Of a stretch of 64,000 nucleotides of DNA, positions 27,176 to 37,512 are shown piece after piece. Origin of the DNA: Pleomorphomonas carboxyditropha (GTDB taxonomy: Bacteria > Pseudomonadota > Alphaproteobacteria > Rhizobiales > Pleomorphomonadaceae); assembly GCF_002770725.1 (NCBI RefSeq), contig NZ_NQVN01000005.1, forward strand, positions 158,280 to 222,279, given 5' to 3'. The translations under genes were made by a program, and so were the position numbers. Every line of letters begins with the position of its first letter. The first letter of the stretch is position 1. The notes beneath the pieces are model-generated. The model searched no databases, had not been told where the DNA came from, and was given only the letters and a program-made list of their open reading frames with translations.

Positions 27176-27964
27176 ATGCTTTCAGTTCACGACCTGGTTG
27201 TCCACTACGGGAACACGCCCGTCCTCACGGGCTTGACGCAGCGCTTCGCCCGTGGCCGGGTGACGGCGCTGGTCGGCCCCAACGGCTGCGGCAAGTCGAC
27301 CTTGCTCAGGGCGATCATGGGATTTCTGCCCGCCGCGCGGGGCGAGGTGCGGCTTGAGGGGCAGCCGATGCGCGGCATCGGCCGCCGCGAACTGGCCAGG
27401 AGGGTGGCCTATCTCCCTCAGGAGTGTCATTGCCCCGACTACATGACGCTCGGCGAGTTGATCGAACTCTCGGGCTACGCGCGCTACTCCCTGGCCGGCG
27501 GCCCGTCGGACCGGGACCGGGCGCTTTTCCGGCAATCGCTCGAAATCGTCGGCTTGGCCGACCGGGCCGGCAGCCAGATGAACACCTTGTCGGGCGGCCA
27601 GCGGCAGCGGGCCTGGATTGCCATGATGCTGGCCCAGGACACCGAGATGGTTCTGCTGGACGAGCCGGTCAATCATCTCGACATGAAGTATCAGTACGCC
27701 GTCATGGGACTGATCCGGACCCTGTCGCTGCGTCACGGCAAGACGGTGATCGTGGTTCTGCACGACCTCAACCTCGCCACGGCGTTCACCGACGACGTGG
27801 TGATGCTGGCCGACGGTCAGGTGCAGGCTGCCGGTCCGGTCGGCGAGATCATCACGGCCGCCAACGTCGAGCGGGTCTTCGGCATCGTCACCGACGTCTT
27901 TACCCGGGACGGCCGGCTGATGTGCCTGCCGCGCCTGATCGACAGCCTGCCGGTCACGGCATGA
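27176..27964 (+). CDS. ABC transporter ATPase for iron-siderophore uptake (FecE/FhuC-like)
   Basis: The 262-residue ATPase has Walker A GPNGCGKSTLL (about 36-46), a Q-loop near YLPQE, the signature LSGGQRQRAWIA, Walker B MVLLDEPVNHLD, and the switch histidine in VLHDLNLA. FhuC-type proteins share this order. Its stop overlaps the first permease start by four bases (ATGA). It starts 12 bases after the binding-protein gene. Confidence 0.94.
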   Translation: MLSVHDLVVHYGNTPVLTGLTQRFARGRVTALVGPNGCGKSTLLRAIMGFLPAARGEVRLEGQPMRGIGRRELARRVAYLPQECHCPDYMTLGELIELSGYARYSLAGGPSDRDRALFRQSLEIVGLADRAGSQMNTLSGGQRQRAWIAMMLAQDTEMVLLDEPVNHLDMKYQYAVMGLIRTLSLRHGKTVIVVLHDLNLATAFTDDVVMLADGQVQAAGPVGEIITAANVERVFGIVTDVFTRDGRLMCLPRLIDSLPVTA

Positions 27965-28974
27965 CCCTTCGCCTTCTCTATCTCGCCGGGGCCGCGGTCG
28001 GTCTGGTCGTCCTCTCCGCCATCAACCTCGGCTATGGCCTCACCACCCTGTCGCCGGCCGACATCGTTCGGACGGTGTTCCAGGCGGACGCATCGAGCTT
28101 CGAGCAGGCGATCCTGCTTCATCAGCGCCTGCCTCGCGTTCTGATCGCCGTCTATGTGGGAGCGACGACGGCCGTCGGCGGCGTCGTGCTCCAGGGATTG
28201 GTGCGCAATCCCCTGGCGGCTCCCTCCACCCTCGGCATCAATGCCGGAGCGACGGTTTTCGTCATCGCCGGCGCCTTCCTGTTCGACCTCGGCATGTCCG
28301 CCCAGGGCGTCGCGGCGCTGGCGGGTGCGTTCGCCGGCTTCGCCGCCTGCTTCCTGGTGGCCCGTCTCGCTGCGCGCGATCGCGATCCGCGCGGCCTTGC
28401 GCTGATCCTGTCGGGCGCCTTGGTGTCGATGTTGTGCGTCGGCCTCACCAACGCCCTGCTGCTTTCCGACCCCACCCGCCGCAACGATTATCTCGGCTGG
28501 GTCAGCGGCAACATCAACCATGCCTACGCCGATCGCCTTTATGCCTTCTGGTGGATCGGGGCGATCGCCCTGGCCGTGCTGATGTGGCTCGCCCGTCCCC
28601 TGACCTTGCTGCTGTTCGGCGCCGAAAAGGCGGCCTCGGCGGGCGTCGACGTCCGGGCGGTCTCCCGCCTCGGGCTGGCGGCGACCATGTTTGCCACCGG
28701 ATCGTCGGTCGCCATCTGCGGCCCCATCGGCTTCGCCGGTCTCGTGGTGCCGCACATCGTCCGGCCGCTCGTCGGGTCGAATTTCGTCACCCTGCTGCCG
28801 GCCGCCGCGCTCGTCGGCGCCGATCTCTGCCTTGCCGCCGACTTCGCGGCCCGCGAGGCCTTCCGTCCCTACGTGCTGCATACGGGATTGTTCACCGACC
28901 TGATCGGCGGCCTGTTCTTCGTGGCCATCGTAAAGCGCTTCTATCTGGCGTCGCCCGGGGCCGTTCAGCGATGA
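27961..28974 (+). CDS. FecCD-family iron-siderophore permease, first subunit
   Basis: A 337-residue inner-membrane protein with about nine to ten helices. HQRLPRVLIAVYVGATTAVG and LVRNPLAAPSTLGINAGA are the classical FecCD motifs, and GFAGLVVPHIVRPLVGSNF is the coupling region for the ATPase. It starts inside the ATPase stop and overlaps the second permease by four bases. Confidence 0.94.
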   Translation: MTLRLLYLAGAAVGLVVLSAINLGYGLTTLSPADIVRTVFQADASSFEQAILLHQRLPRVLIAVYVGATTAVGGVVLQGLVRNPLAAPSTLGINAGATVFVIAGAFLFDLGMSAQGVAALAGAFAGFAACFLVARLAARDRDPRGLALILSGALVSMLCVGLTNALLLSDPTRRNDYLGWVSGNINHAYADRLYAFWWIGAIALAVLMWLARPLTLLLFGAEKAASAGVDVRAVSRLGLAATMFATGSSVAICGPIGFAGLVVPHIVRPLVGSNFVTLLPAAALVGADLCLAADFAAREAFRPYVLHTGLFTDLIGGLFFVAIVKRFYLASPGAVQR

Positions 28975-30029
28975 GAAAGGCTCGTTCCACCGACGGCCGG
29001 CCGATCCTGCGCTTCGCCAGCGGGCTCGCCATTCGGCTCGGCAATCTCCGGGCGGCGGCCGGGCTTGTCGCGCTCGTGGCGGCGATCGCCGTGCTGTCGG
29101 CCGGCTTCGGCACGACCCGAGCCGGCATGCTCGACCTTCTCCGCGAGATCATCGGCGCCGACCTGACCGACGCCCAGAGCTACGCGTTGTGGACCGTTCG
29201 CCTGCCCCGCATCGCGCTGGGGTTCATGACCGGCTGGGCCGTCGCCCTTTCGGGCGCCATGCTGCAATCGATCGCCCGCAATCCCCTGGCCGATCCCGGC
29301 CTGCTCGGCGTCAGCCAGGGCTCCATGACCACCATCATGCTGCTGCTGGTCCTGGTTCCGGCGGCTCCCAAGGCGCTGGTCGCCGGCATGGCGGTGGGCG
29401 GCGGCCTGTCCGTGGCGCTGCTGCTGATCTGGCTGGTGGGCGGCGAACGTTCCAGCGGCCTTGCCCTGCTGCTGATGGGCATCGCCGTCGAAACGGTGCT
29501 GTCGTCGGTCGGCGCGATGCTGCTGCTCTACACGCCGCCGGAAATATCGCTGTCGCTGGCCGACTGGATGGCCGGCTCGCTGTTCGCGGCCGACTGGCCG
29601 ACCGTCGCCGCCTTTGCGCCGCTGTTCGCGCTGAGCATGGCCGGCGCCTTCCTGGTCGGAGCGAGGCTGTCGGTCTACGAACTCGGCGGCGAAATGGCCG
29701 TCTCGCTCGGCGAATCGGTCAGGTGGTCGCGACCGGCGATCCTGATCCTCGCCGTCGTGCTCAGCGCGTCCGCCGTGACGGCCGTCGGGCCGCTGATCTT
29801 CCTTGGCGTCCTTGCGCCGCATATTGCCGGTTTCCTGTCGCCGGCAACGGCGCGGGCACGCCTCTATCTGTCCGGCCTCACGGGCGGCGCGCTGGTGATC
29901 GCCGCCGACGCGATTTCCCGCGGTGCCGCCACCGGCATTCCGCTGCCGGTCGGCCTGGCCCTGACATTGATCGGCGTGCCGCTTTTCATCCTGACATTAC
30001 GGTTGCAGGCCCTGCGCCGGAGAGGCTGA
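28971..30029 (+). CDS. FecCD-family iron-siderophore permease, second subunit
   Basis: A 352-residue permease partner. The paired motifs are LWTVRLPRIALGFMTGWAVA, then SIARNPLADPGLLGVSQGS, and AVGPLIFLGVLAPHIAGFLS. It forms the heterodimeric channel with the preceding gene. It is the last gene of the transport operon and converges on the chemoreceptor gene with 42 bases between, without an obvious strong terminator. Confidence 0.94.
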   Translation: MRKARSTDGRPILRFASGLAIRLGNLRAAAGLVALVAAIAVLSAGFGTTRAGMLDLLREIIGADLTDAQSYALWTVRLPRIALGFMTGWAVALSGAMLQSIARNPLADPGLLGVSQGSMTTIMLLLVLVPAAPKALVAGMAVGGGLSVALLLIWLVGGERSSGLALLLMGIAVETVLSSVGAMLLLYTPPEISLSLADWMAGSLFAADWPTVAAFAPLFALSMAGAFLVGARLSVYELGGEMAVSLGESVRWSRPAILILAVVLSASAVTAVGPLIFLGVLAPHIAGFLSPATARARLYLSGLTGGALVIAADAISRGAATGIPLPVGLALTLIGVPLFILTLRLQALRRRG

Positions 30030-30071
30030 CCGGGCCGCGCGAGGCTCGGTCAACGCCTTTTGGGCAGGCCC

Positions 30072-32066
30072 TCACGCCGCGCGCAGGCTGTCGACGAACT
30101 TGCCCACTTCGCTCTGCAGGTCGACGGACTGGCGTTCGAGGTCGGCCGACAGCGACATCAGGTGGGTCGAGGCGCGGCCGGTCTGTTCGGCGGCCTCGCC
30201 GACGCCGGCGATGGAGCCGGTCACCGTCTGGGTGCCCTCGGCGGCCCGCTGGGTGTTCTGGGCGATCTCGCCGGTGGCCGCGCCCTGCTCCTCGACCGCG
30301 CCGGCGATCGAGGCGGTCACCTCGCGGATCATCGAGATGGTCGAGGTGATGCGGCCGATGGCGGTGACCGTCTCGTTGGTCGCCTCCTGGATCTCGCCGA
30401 TCTTGGAACCGATCTCGTCGGTGGCCTTGGCGGTCTGGGCGGCGAGCTGCTTCACCTCGCTGGCGACGACCGCGAAGCCCTTGCCGGCGTCGCCGGCCCG
30501 CGCCGCCTCGATGGTGGCGTTAAGCGCCAACAGGTTGGTCTGCTCGGCGATCGCCCGGATCAGGTTGACCACGTCGCCGATGCGCACGGCGGCGTCGGTC
30601 AGCGCCCGCACCTTGGTCTCGGTGCGCGACGCTTCGGCGGCCGCCTCCTCGGCGATGCCGGCCGACTTGGACACCTGGGTGTTGATCTCGCGGATCGAGG
30701 CGGTGAGCTCCTCGGCGCCGGCCGCCACGGTCTGCACGTTGGAGGCGGCGGTCTCGGCGGCGCCGGTCACCGACTGCGCCCGGCCGGACGTGGCGTCGGC
30801 GGTCCCGGACAGTTCGCGCGCCGCTTCGGCCACCTCGGCCGACGAGCGGGCGAAGCGGTCGGCCAGCGCGCCCATGGTCGACTGGAAGGCGTCGGCGAGC
30901 GTCTGCCGATCCTGAAGCTGCCGCTCGGCGGCCAAGCGGTCCTTCTCGCCCTGCTCGGCCCGGAGACGCTCAGTCTCCGACAGTCCCCTGGCGAACACGT
31001 CGAGCGTCCGCGCCATGTCGCCGACCTCGTTGCGATGGCCGGCGTAGGGAATGGTCGCGTCGCGGTCGCCGGCGGCGACCGCCTTCATGGCGGCGGTGAT
31101 GCGGCCGATCGGCTTGACGATGCCACGCGCCAGGAGCAGGCCGAACACCAGCGTCATCGCCATGATGGCGCCGAAGACGATTATCAACTGGTCGCGGGCG
31201 TCGCGGCGGGCACGGATTTCCGAGGTGGAGGCGGCGGTGTCGACGCTGCGGATCGTCGAGACCAGGTTGTCGAGCTGCGGTTCCAGCGCCTTGTAGCCGT
31301 TGGACAACTGCTCGTAGATGCTGAGGAACTTCTGCTGCAACGCCACCCACTGGCCGACGTTGTTGGCATATTCCTCGGCCGCCTTGCCGAGCGCCGCCTT
31401 GGCGTCGGCGCCGAGCGTGCTGTGGGCGAGTGCGCGGGTGAAGTCCATGGAGGTCTTGCCGAAGGCGGTGAAGGCCTGCGGGTCGCTCTTCAGCATGAAC
31501 TCCTTCTCGAAGGTGCGCATGGTGGCGAACAGCGCCGCCAGATCGGGCGCCGGGTTGGCGGCCAGAAGATCGGTCACCGCCTGGCTGGATTTGAGGAGCG
31601 CGCCGTTGACGCCCTGCTGCGGATAGAGCCCGAGCTGCTTCTTGATATCCAGGATCTCCTTGAAGGAGGCGCCGTATTCCTCGAGGCCGGCCTTGATCTT
31701 GGCGACGTTCTCCCCCTTTGACGGGTCGGTCGCCTTGATGCGCGCCTCGAGCTGCTGGAGGTTGGAGCCGGTCATGCGCGTCAGGTCGCCGTGCAGGCCG
31801 GAATAGCGCTCGTTGCCGGTGAACAGAAACTCGATCTCGGCGCGGCGGAGCTGCAGCGTGGTGGTCTGCAGCGTGCCGGCGAGATCGGCGTTGATGCGGG
31901 CGCTGGCGGCGCGCTGGCGATAGGCGTTGGCGTTGATATCCTGGATCATGTAGAGCCCGCCGACCACGGCGAGGGCCAACAGCGAAAACAGCCCGAAGGC
32001 GAGCACCTTCGTGGCGATGCGGAAACGCGACCCCAGCGCGAATCCCTTGAGCCTGAACTTCGGCAT
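30072..32066 (-). CDS. Methyl-accepting chemotaxis protein
   Basis: This 664-residue chemoreceptor has a first membrane helix at about 18-40 ([20 protein letters not shown]). A periplasmic helical-bundle sensor extends to about 300, a second helix lies near 310-330 ([20 protein letters not shown]), then a HAMP domain ([20 protein letters not shown]). The signalling tip is [20 protein letters not shown]. No CheR/CheB-docking pentapeptide ends the chain. GGGGGAG precedes the ATG at 32066. The ligand is unknown. Confidence 0.94.
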   Translation of the reverse strand: MPKFRLKGFALGSRFRIATKVLAFGLFSLLALAVVGGLYMIQDINANAYRQRAASARINADLAGTLQTTTLQLRRAEIEFLFTGNERYSGLHGDLTRMTGSNLQQLEARIKATDPSKGENVAKIKAGLEEYGASFKEILDIKKQLGLYPQQGVNGALLKSSQAVTDLLAANPAPDLAALFATMRTFEKEFMLKSDPQAFTAFGKTSMDFTRALAHSTLGADAKAALGKAAEEYANNVGQWVALQQKFLSIYEQLSNGYKALEPQLDNLVSTIRSVDTAASTSEIRARRDARDQLIIVFGAIMAMTLVFGLLLARGIVKPIGRITAAMKAVAAGDRDATIPYAGHRNEVGDMARTLDVFARGLSETERLRAEQGEKDRLAAERQLQDRQTLADAFQSTMGALADRFARSSAEVAEAARELSGTADATSGRAQSVTGAAETAASNVQTVAAGAEELTASIREINTQVSKSAGIAEEAAAEASRTETKVRALTDAAVRIGDVVNLIRAIAEQTNLLALNATIEAARAGDAGKGFAVVASEVKQLAAQTAKATDEIGSKIGEIQEATNETVTAIGRITSTISMIREVTASIAGAVEEQGAATGEIAQNTQRAAEGTQTVTGSIAGVGEAAEQTGRASTHLMSLSADLERQSVDLQSEVGKFVDSLRAA

Positions 32067-32365
32067 GCGGCAAACTCCCCCGGGTTGAACCGGTCCGGCG
32101 GCGCCCTGCCCAAGCCTGGCGTGCGCCGTCTCCTCCCGACCGGCCTCCATGCCGAGCAGCATCGCCTTCGCCGATTAATTGCACGTAAAGCTTCCTGCCG
32201 AAAATGACGCGAATCGGCGTCGGATGACCGATGACGACGATGCCGGTATTCTCCGCCGGACGGATAGCGGCCTGGTGCTGCCCACCTTATCGGCACGGCG
32301 GCGATTGCGCGGCGCGGCGATTTGCGGGAAGCTCCGCCGTCTCCTGCCAGAAGGCCCGCTTTTCC

Positions 32366-33007
32366 ATGCCGCTTTCGCTTCTTCTTTCGGCCTTCGTCGC
32401 CGCCTTTCTCTATGTCGTCATCCCCGGTCCGGCCTTCATCGCGCTGCTCGGTATCGGCGCCGGGCAGGGGCGGGGCGCCGGCGCCCGCTTCATCGTCGGC
32501 CACCTCGCCGGCGACACGCTGTGGACGAGCCTTGCCCTCGTCGCGCTGGTCGGCGCGCACGTGGTGGGGCCGATGGTGTTCGACCTGCTCGGCTGCGTCT
32601 GCGGCGCCTATCTCGCCTTCATCGGCTGGCGCGCCTTCCGCGCCCGGCCGCGCGGCGAGGGGCGGGCGGTGATGGCGGTGGAGCGGCCGTTCCGGCGCGG
32701 CCTGATCTTCGGCCTCACCAACCCCAAGGGCTATCCGGTGGCGCTCGCCACCTTCACGGCGCTGGTCGGCGGCGTCGCCGACACGCTGTCCTTCTCCAGC
32801 CTGCCGGCGCTGCTCGCCGCGTCCTTCCTCGGCTTCCTCGTCGCCGACGTGGTGATGATCTCCATCATCGGCGCCGGCGCGGTGCGCCGTTTCTACCGGG
32901 CGCACGAACTGGCCATCGTCAGGGGCTCGGGCCTGTTGTTCATGGGCTTCGCGGCGCAGGCCTTCTGGCACTCGGCGCCGGGCCTTCTCGGCTACCGCCG
33001 CGCCTGA
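32366..33007 (+). CDS. LysE/RhtB family exporter
   Basis: A 213-residue membrane protein, about six helices. VVIPGPAFIALLGIGAGQGR is the family hallmark after helix one, and LIFGLTNPKGYPVALATFTA is the central block. It is a second, distant relative of the exporter at 13072. The start MPLSLLLSAFVAAF is chosen over upstream ATGs that lack hydrophobic sequence. Substrate unknown. The 299-base gap to the divergent chemoreceptor gene holds no other gene. Confidence 0.88.
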   Translation: MPLSLLLSAFVAAFLYVVIPGPAFIALLGIGAGQGRGAGARFIVGHLAGDTLWTSLALVALVGAHVVGPMVFDLLGCVCGAYLAFIGWRAFRARPRGEGRAVMAVERPFRRGLIFGLTNPKGYPVALATFTALVGGVADTLSFSSLPALLAASFLGFLVADVVMISIIGAGAVRRFYRAHELAIVRGSGLLFMGFAAQAFWHSAPGLLGYRRA

Positions 33008-33016
33008 CGGCCGCGC

Positions 33017-34201
33017 TCAGTCGCGCTCCCGTTCCGTGAAGCCGAGCAGCAGCGCGGCCGAGGTGACGACCGGGATCACCATGGCGAAGGCGAGCGGCGG
33101 CGAGCCGATCATCGCCACCGCGCCGGACGCGACGAAGCCGCTGCCCATCTGGGCAAAGCCCAGGAGGGCGGCGGCCGCGCCGGCCTTTTCCGGGAAGGCG
33201 GCCATGGCGCGGGTGGTGAGGTCGGGCGTCACCAGGGCCAGCGCGAAGGCGAACAGGGCGACCGGCGTCATGACCGTGAGGTAGGACGGCGGCCAGAGGG
33301 CGGTCGACGCCGTCATGGCCAAAGCGCCGGCCATGGCGAGCGCGAGACCCGGCAGCACCAGATGCCGGGCCGGAACGTGCTTCAGCAGCGCCTTGGTGAC
33401 GATGCCGCCGAGGATATAGGCGCCGGTCTGGCCCAGCATGCCGAAGCCGAAGGTCTGCGGGCTGAGGCCGGCGATGTCGATCAACAGGAAAGGCAGCATC
33501 GAGCTCAGCGAATAGAAGCCGCCGAGCACCAGGCCGAGCATCAGCGCCGGAAACAGGAAGCGGCCGTCGCTGCCGAGGGCGGCATAGGCGCGGACGAGGC
33601 CGGTCGGGCTGGCGCGGGCCGGATCGGGCGCGCGGTTGGTCTCCGGCAGGAAGCGATGGACGGCGACGAGCAGCGCGCCGCCATAGACCACCATCAGCAC
33701 GAAGATCGCCCGCCAGTCGAAGGCCAGCATGGCGAGGCTGCCGAGCGTCGGCGCCACCGCCGGGCCGATGGCCAGGAAGATGCCGATGGTATTCATCACC
33801 CGCGCCGACTGTTCGCCGGTGAAGTTGTCGCGGACGATGGCGCGGGCGACCGAAATGCCGACGGCGGCGCCGGTGCCCTGGACGAGGCGGGCCAGCGTCA
33901 GCGCGTGGATGGTGGGCGCCAGCATGGCGCCGATCGATCCGGCGGCATAGAGCGTCAGGAAGGCGAGCGCGGCGGGGCGGCGGCCGTAGGCGTCCGACAG
34001 CGGGCCGCAGATCAACTGGGCCAGGGCGAAGCCGGCGAAATAGGCGGCCAGCGTCGCCTTCACCGCCGGATAGGTCGTGGCGAAGTCGCTGACCAGCTCC
34101 GGCATGGCCGGCGTGTAAAGCGCCAGCGACACCGGCCCGAGGGCGATGAGCAGGGAGCCGATCGCCGCGACATGGCGTTCGGTCATCGGGGCATGCTGCA
34201 T
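33017..34201 (-). CDS. MFS drug-resistance transporter, Bcr/CflA type
   Basis: A 394-residue proton-driven exporter with about twelve helices. SLALYTPAMPELVSDFATTY and FALAQLICGPLSDAYGRRPA are the typical helix 1-2 and loop 2-3 signatures of the Bcr/CflA group; LVQGTGAAVGISVARAIVRD is motif C-like. A later ATG (34186, MTERHVAAIG) is an alternative start. Substrates cannot be predicted. It converges with the LysE gene nine bases away. Confidence 0.9.
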   Translation of the reverse strand: MQHAPMTERHVAAIGSLLIALGPVSLALYTPAMPELVSDFATTYPAVKATLAAYFAGFALAQLICGPLSDAYGRRPAALAFLTLYAAGSIGAMLAPTIHALTLARLVQGTGAAVGISVARAIVRDNFTGEQSARVMNTIGIFLAIGPAVAPTLGSLAMLAFDWRAIFVLMVVYGGALLVAVHRFLPETNRAPDPARASPTGLVRAYAALGSDGRFLFPALMLGLVLGGFYSLSSMLPFLLIDIAGLSPQTFGFGMLGQTGAYILGGIVTKALLKHVPARHLVLPGLALAMAGALAMTASTALWPPSYLTVMTPVALFAFALALVTPDLTTRAMAAFPEKAGAAAALLGFAQMGSGFVASGAVAMIGSPPLAFAMVIPVVTSAALLLGFTERERD

Positions 34202-34329
34202 GGGACGTCCCGGAAGTGAAGGGCGAAGGCGGCGCTTTTAGCAGAGACGGCGTGGTGCTGTTAAGGGGCTCTCATCAAGTGTCGCTGCCCGTTGCATGGC
34301 TGATGATCGCAGCAATAATCAGGTTTTTC

Positions 34330-34357
34330 TTGCTACCGTCACATTCATTTGTATAGT
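34330..34357 (+). promoter_or_regulatory. Probable sigma-70 promoter of typA
   Basis: TTGCTA (34330-34335) and TATAGT (34352-34357) are separated by 16 bases, about 67 bases upstream of the typA ATG, in an AT-rich island of an otherwise GC-rich region. Confidence 0.5.
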
Positions 34358-34423
34358 GCGCGCCAGAATGACGGTCCGGAGGCTCGCTTCGGGCCGTCTG
34401 TCTTTTCCCAACCGAGTACGCCC

Positions 34424-36250
34424 ATGCAATTGCGCAACATCGCCATCATCGCGCACGTCGACCATGGCAAGACCACGCTGGTCGACGAGCTTCTGAAGCA
34501 GTCCGGCACCTATCGCGAGAACCAGAAGGTGGCCGAGCGCGTGATGGATTCCAACGACCTCGAGAAGGAGCGCGGCATCACCATCCTTGCCAAGGCGACC
34601 TCGGTGGTCTGGAAGGACGTGCGGATCAATATCGTCGACACCCCTGGCCATGCCGACTTCGGCGGCGAGGTGGAGCGCATCCTCAACATGGTGGACGGCG
34701 CCATCGTGCTGGTCGACGCCGCCGAGGGGCCGATGCCGCAGACCAAGTTCGTGGTCGGCAAGGCGCTGAAGGTTGGCCTGAAGCCGATCGTCGCCATCAA
34801 CAAGGTCGACCGTCAGGACGCCCGCATCCACGAGGTGGTGGACGAGGTGTTCGACCTGTTCGCCAACCTCGACGCCACCGAGGAGCAGCTCGACTTCCCG
34901 ATCCTCTACGGCTCGGGCCGCAACGGCTGGTTCTCGACCTCGCCGGAAGGCGGCGAGGGCGACGGCATGGCGCCGCTGTTTGACCTGGTGCTGCGCCACG
35001 TCGAGCCGCCGCATGTCGAGCAGGACGTCCCGTTCCGGATGATCGGCACGCTGCTCGAGGCCAACCCGTTCCTCGGGCGTCTGGTGACCGGCCGCATCAC
35101 CTCGGGTTCGGTGAAGACCAACCAGACCATCAAGGTGCTCGACCAGGACGGCAACGTCGTCGACCAGGGCCGCGTTTCCAAGCTCCTGGCCTTCCGCGGC
35201 CTCGAGCGCACGGCGATCGACCTCGGCGAAGCCGGCGACATCGTGGCGATCGCCGGCCTGACCAAGGGCACGGTGGCCGAGACTTTCTGCGCCCTCGAGG
35301 TGACCGAGCCGCTGCACGCCCAGCCGATCGATCCGCCGACCGTCACCATGACCTTCCTCGTCAACAACTCGCCGCTGGCCGGCACCGAGGGCGACAAGGT
35401 GACGAGCCGCATGATCCGCGATCGCCTTCTGCGCGAGGCGGAGGGCAACGTCGCCCTGAAGATCGAGGAGAGCACCGAGAAGGATTCGTTCTTCGTCTCC
35501 GGTCGCGGCGAACTGCAGCTCGCCGTGCTGATCGAGACCATGCGCCGCGAGGGCTTCGAGCTCGCCGTGTCGCGGCCGCGCGTCGTGTTCCGCAAGGACG
35601 AGGCCACCGGCGAGACGCTGGAGCCGATCGAAGAGGTGGTGATCGACGTCGACGAGGATTATTCCTCGGTGGTCGTCCAGAAGATGAGCGAGCGCAAGGC
35701 CGACATGGTGGAGATGCGCCCGTCCGGCGGCAACCGCCTGCGCCTCGTCTTCTTCGCGCCGACGCGCGGCCTGATCGGCTACCAGTCGGAGCTTCTGACC
35801 GACACGCGCGGCACGGCGGTGATGAACCGGCTGTTCCACGACTACCAGCCGCACAAGGGCGAGCTGCCGGGCCGGCGCAACGGCGTGCTGATCTCCAACG
35901 ACATCGGCGAGGCCGTCGCCTACGCCCTCTGGAACCTCGAGGATCGCGGCCCGATGATGATCGAGCCGGGCTGGAAGGTCTACCAGGGCATGATCGTCGG
36001 CGAGCACACGCGCGAGAACGACCTCGAGGTCAACGTCCTGAAGGGCAAGAAGCTGACCAACGTCCGTTCGGCCGGCAAGGACGAGGCGGTGCGCCTGACG
36101 CCGCCGATCCGCATGACGCTGGAGCGGGCGCTGGCCTGGATCCAGGAGGACGAGCTGGTCGAGGTGACGCCGAAGTCGATCCGCCTCCGGAAGACCACGC
36201 TCGACCCGATCGAGCGCAAGCGCGAGCGGTCGCGCGAGGCGGCCGCCTGA
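34424..36250 (+). CDS. typA: Ribosome-associated GTPase TypA/BipA
   Basis: A 608-residue translational GTPase related to EF-G that acts on 70S/50S ribosomes in stress and cold adaptation. The start is [20 protein letters not shown] with G1 [10 protein letters not shown]2 is RGITI, G3 [12 protein letters not shown], and G4 NKVDR. The C-terminal BipA-specific segment contains [20 protein letters not shown] 75-base upstream in-frame extension is rejected because it overlaps the promoter. A terminator follows. Confidence 0.96.
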   Translation: MQLRNIAIIAHVDHGKTTLVDELLKQSGTYRENQKVAERVMDSNDLEKERGITILAKATSVVWKDVRINIVDTPGHADFGGEVERILNMVDGAIVLVDAAEGPMPQTKFVVGKALKVGLKPIVAINKVDRQDARIHEVVDEVFDLFANLDATEEQLDFPILYGSGRNGWFSTSPEGGEGDGMAPLFDLVLRHVEPPHVEQDVPFRMIGTLLEANPFLGRLVTGRITSGSVKTNQTIKVLDQDGNVVDQGRVSKLLAFRGLERTAIDLGEAGDIVAIAGLTKGTVAETFCALEVTEPLHAQPIDPPTVTMTFLVNNSPLAGTEGDKVTSRMIRDRLLREAEGNVALKIEESTEKDSFFVSGRGELQLAVLIETMRREGFELAVSRPRVVFRKDEATGETLEPIEEVVIDVDEDYSSVVVQKMSERKADMVEMRPSGGNRLRLVFFAPTRGLIGYQSELLTDTRGTAVMNRLFHDYQPHKGELPGRRNGVLISNDIGEAVAYALWNLEDRGPMMIEPGWKVYQGMIVGEHTRENDLEVNVLKGKKLTNVRSAGKDEAVRLTPPIRMTLERALAWIQEDELVEVTPKSIRLRKTTLDPIERKRERSREAAA

Positions 36251-36275
36251 GGCTTTCTCCGGCAGGGCATTTTCG

Positions 36276-36308
36276 AAAAAGGGCGGCGCTGCGGTGCCGC
36301 CCTTTTCG
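36276..36308 (+). terminator. Rho-independent terminator of typA
   Basis: AAAAGGGCGGC pairs with GCCGCCCTTTT (right arm 36296-36306) around a loop of eight bases; the right arm ends in a T-run. It lies 26 bases after the typA stop. Confidence 0.85.
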
Positions 36309-36338
36309 TTATGGCGTGTCGTCTTGTCGGCGAACGAC

Positions 36339-36368
36339 AAGGGCCGCGTCGCTGCCGACGCGGCCCTT
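36339..36368. terminator. Long hairpin after the DUF4167 gene
   Basis: A perfect 13-pair stem (36339-36351 with 36356-36368) has a four-base loop. It is 29 bases past the leftward DUF4167 stop. The T-tract on that side is short, so it is a probable but imperfect terminator. Together with 36276 it separates the convergent genes. Confidence 0.6.
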
Positions 36369-36396
36369 CGCTCTTCAAGTCTCGAACTGAAAAGCC

Positions 36397-37512
36397 TCAG
36401 CCCTTGTCGCCTTCCGGGCCGCTGTCGGCCGTGGCCTTGGTGCGGCGGGTGCGCGGACGGGTAGTTGGGGCGATCGGCGTGCCGAGCGTGGTGGCGCGGC
36501 GGCGCGGCACGCGCTTGCGCGGCGCCTCCTCCTCGGCTCCCGTTTCGGCCGGAGCGGCGGCCGCCGGCTCGGGCGACGGCTCGCGGGCCGGTTCGGCTGC
36601 CGGAACAGGGCGTTCGACGGCGGGAGCGGGACGCTCGGCAGTCGGCGTGGGCCGTTCGGCCACGGCCACCGGAGCGGGCTCGGAAACGCGCGGCTGGCGT
36701 TCGAGCAGGAAGGCCGGCAGGCCGGCCTCGGCGGCGGATGGCGCCGGGCGCTCGCGCTCGACGCGGACCACCGGCTGCGGCGCGTCGGGGAAGCTGACGT
36801 CGGGCTGCGGCGCGTCGGCCAGCGTCGGCACCGGGGCCGGCTGCGGCTGGCGCTCGCCGCCGCGATTGTCCTGGTTCTGACCCTGCCCCTGACCCTGGCG
36901 GTCGCCCCGGTTGTCGCGGCCGAAGCGGTCGAAGCGCTGGCGGCGGTCGCGACGATAGTCGTTGCGGTCCTGCTGCTGGCGGTCGCCACCGGCGTTGTCG
37001 CTGTTGCGGTTGCGGTCACCGCCGGCATTGTCGCCGTTGCGGTTGTTGTCGCCATTGCGATTGTAGTCGCGCTGCTGGCCGTTGTTGTCGCGGTTCTGGT
37101 AGCCGCCCTCGCGCGAGTCCCGCTGCTCGTTCGGCTGGCGGTTGTTGTCGAACTGGCCGGGCTGGCGGATCTCGATCTGGCGCGGCTCGAAGCGATCGGA
37201 GCCGATCGGCTCGAAATCGTCGTCCTCGCTCTCGTCCTCGCGTCCCGCCGCGGCGGCGGCCTGGGCGGCCTGGGCGGCGGCGATGATGCGGTAATAGTGC
37301 TCGGCGTGCTGGAGGTAATTCTCCGCCATCACCCGGTCGCCGGCCGACGACGCATCGCGGGCGAGCTGGGTATATTTCTCGGCGATGTGAAGGGCGGTGC
37401 CTCTGATCTTGATATCCGGGCCGTTGGAGTCGAACGACCGGGTCAGCGGATTGGGAGCCTTGCGGTTGGGCCGGCCGCGCATCCGTTGCTTGTTCTGCTG
37501 GTTCTGCCTCAT
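36397..37512 (-). CDS. DUF4167 domain protein with long disordered tail
   Basis: A 371-residue protein. The N-terminus (MRQNQQNKQRMRGRPNRKAP...SNGPDIKIRGTALHIAEKYT...ENYLQHAEHYYRI, about 1-80) is DUF4167, a module of Hyphomicrobiales. The rest is low-complexity: an Asn/Arg/Gly/Asp-rich stretch (about 110-215, repeats like RNGDN and GGDRN), then Pro/Ala/Glu. It ends in a basic RKRVPRRRATTL patch. Such composition suggests RNA binding, but no function is proven. It is leftward behind prmC. Confidence 0.9.
   Translation of the reverse strand: MRQNQQNKQRMRGRPNRKAPNPLTRSFDSNGPDIKIRGTALHIAEKYTQLARDASSAGDRVMAENYLQHAEHYYRIIAAAQAAQAAAAAGREDESEDDDFEPIGSDRFEPRQIEIRQPGQFDNNRQPNEQRDSREGGYQNRDNNGQQRDYNRNGDNNRNGDNAGGDRNRNSDNAGGDRQQQDRNDYRRDRRQRFDRFGRDNRGDRQGQGQGQNQDNRGGERQPQPAPVPTLADAPQPDVSFPDAPQPVVRVERERPAPSAAEAGLPAFLLERQPRVSEPAPVAVAERPTPTAERPAPAVERPVPAAEPAREPSPEPAAAAPAETGAEEEAPRKRVPRRRATTLGTPIAPTTRPRTRRTKATADSGPEGDKG

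Noticed and set aside
34319..36340. Leftward 673-codon frame antisense to typA
   Set aside because: Shadow of typA codon bias with His/Asp/Leu-rich low complexity.
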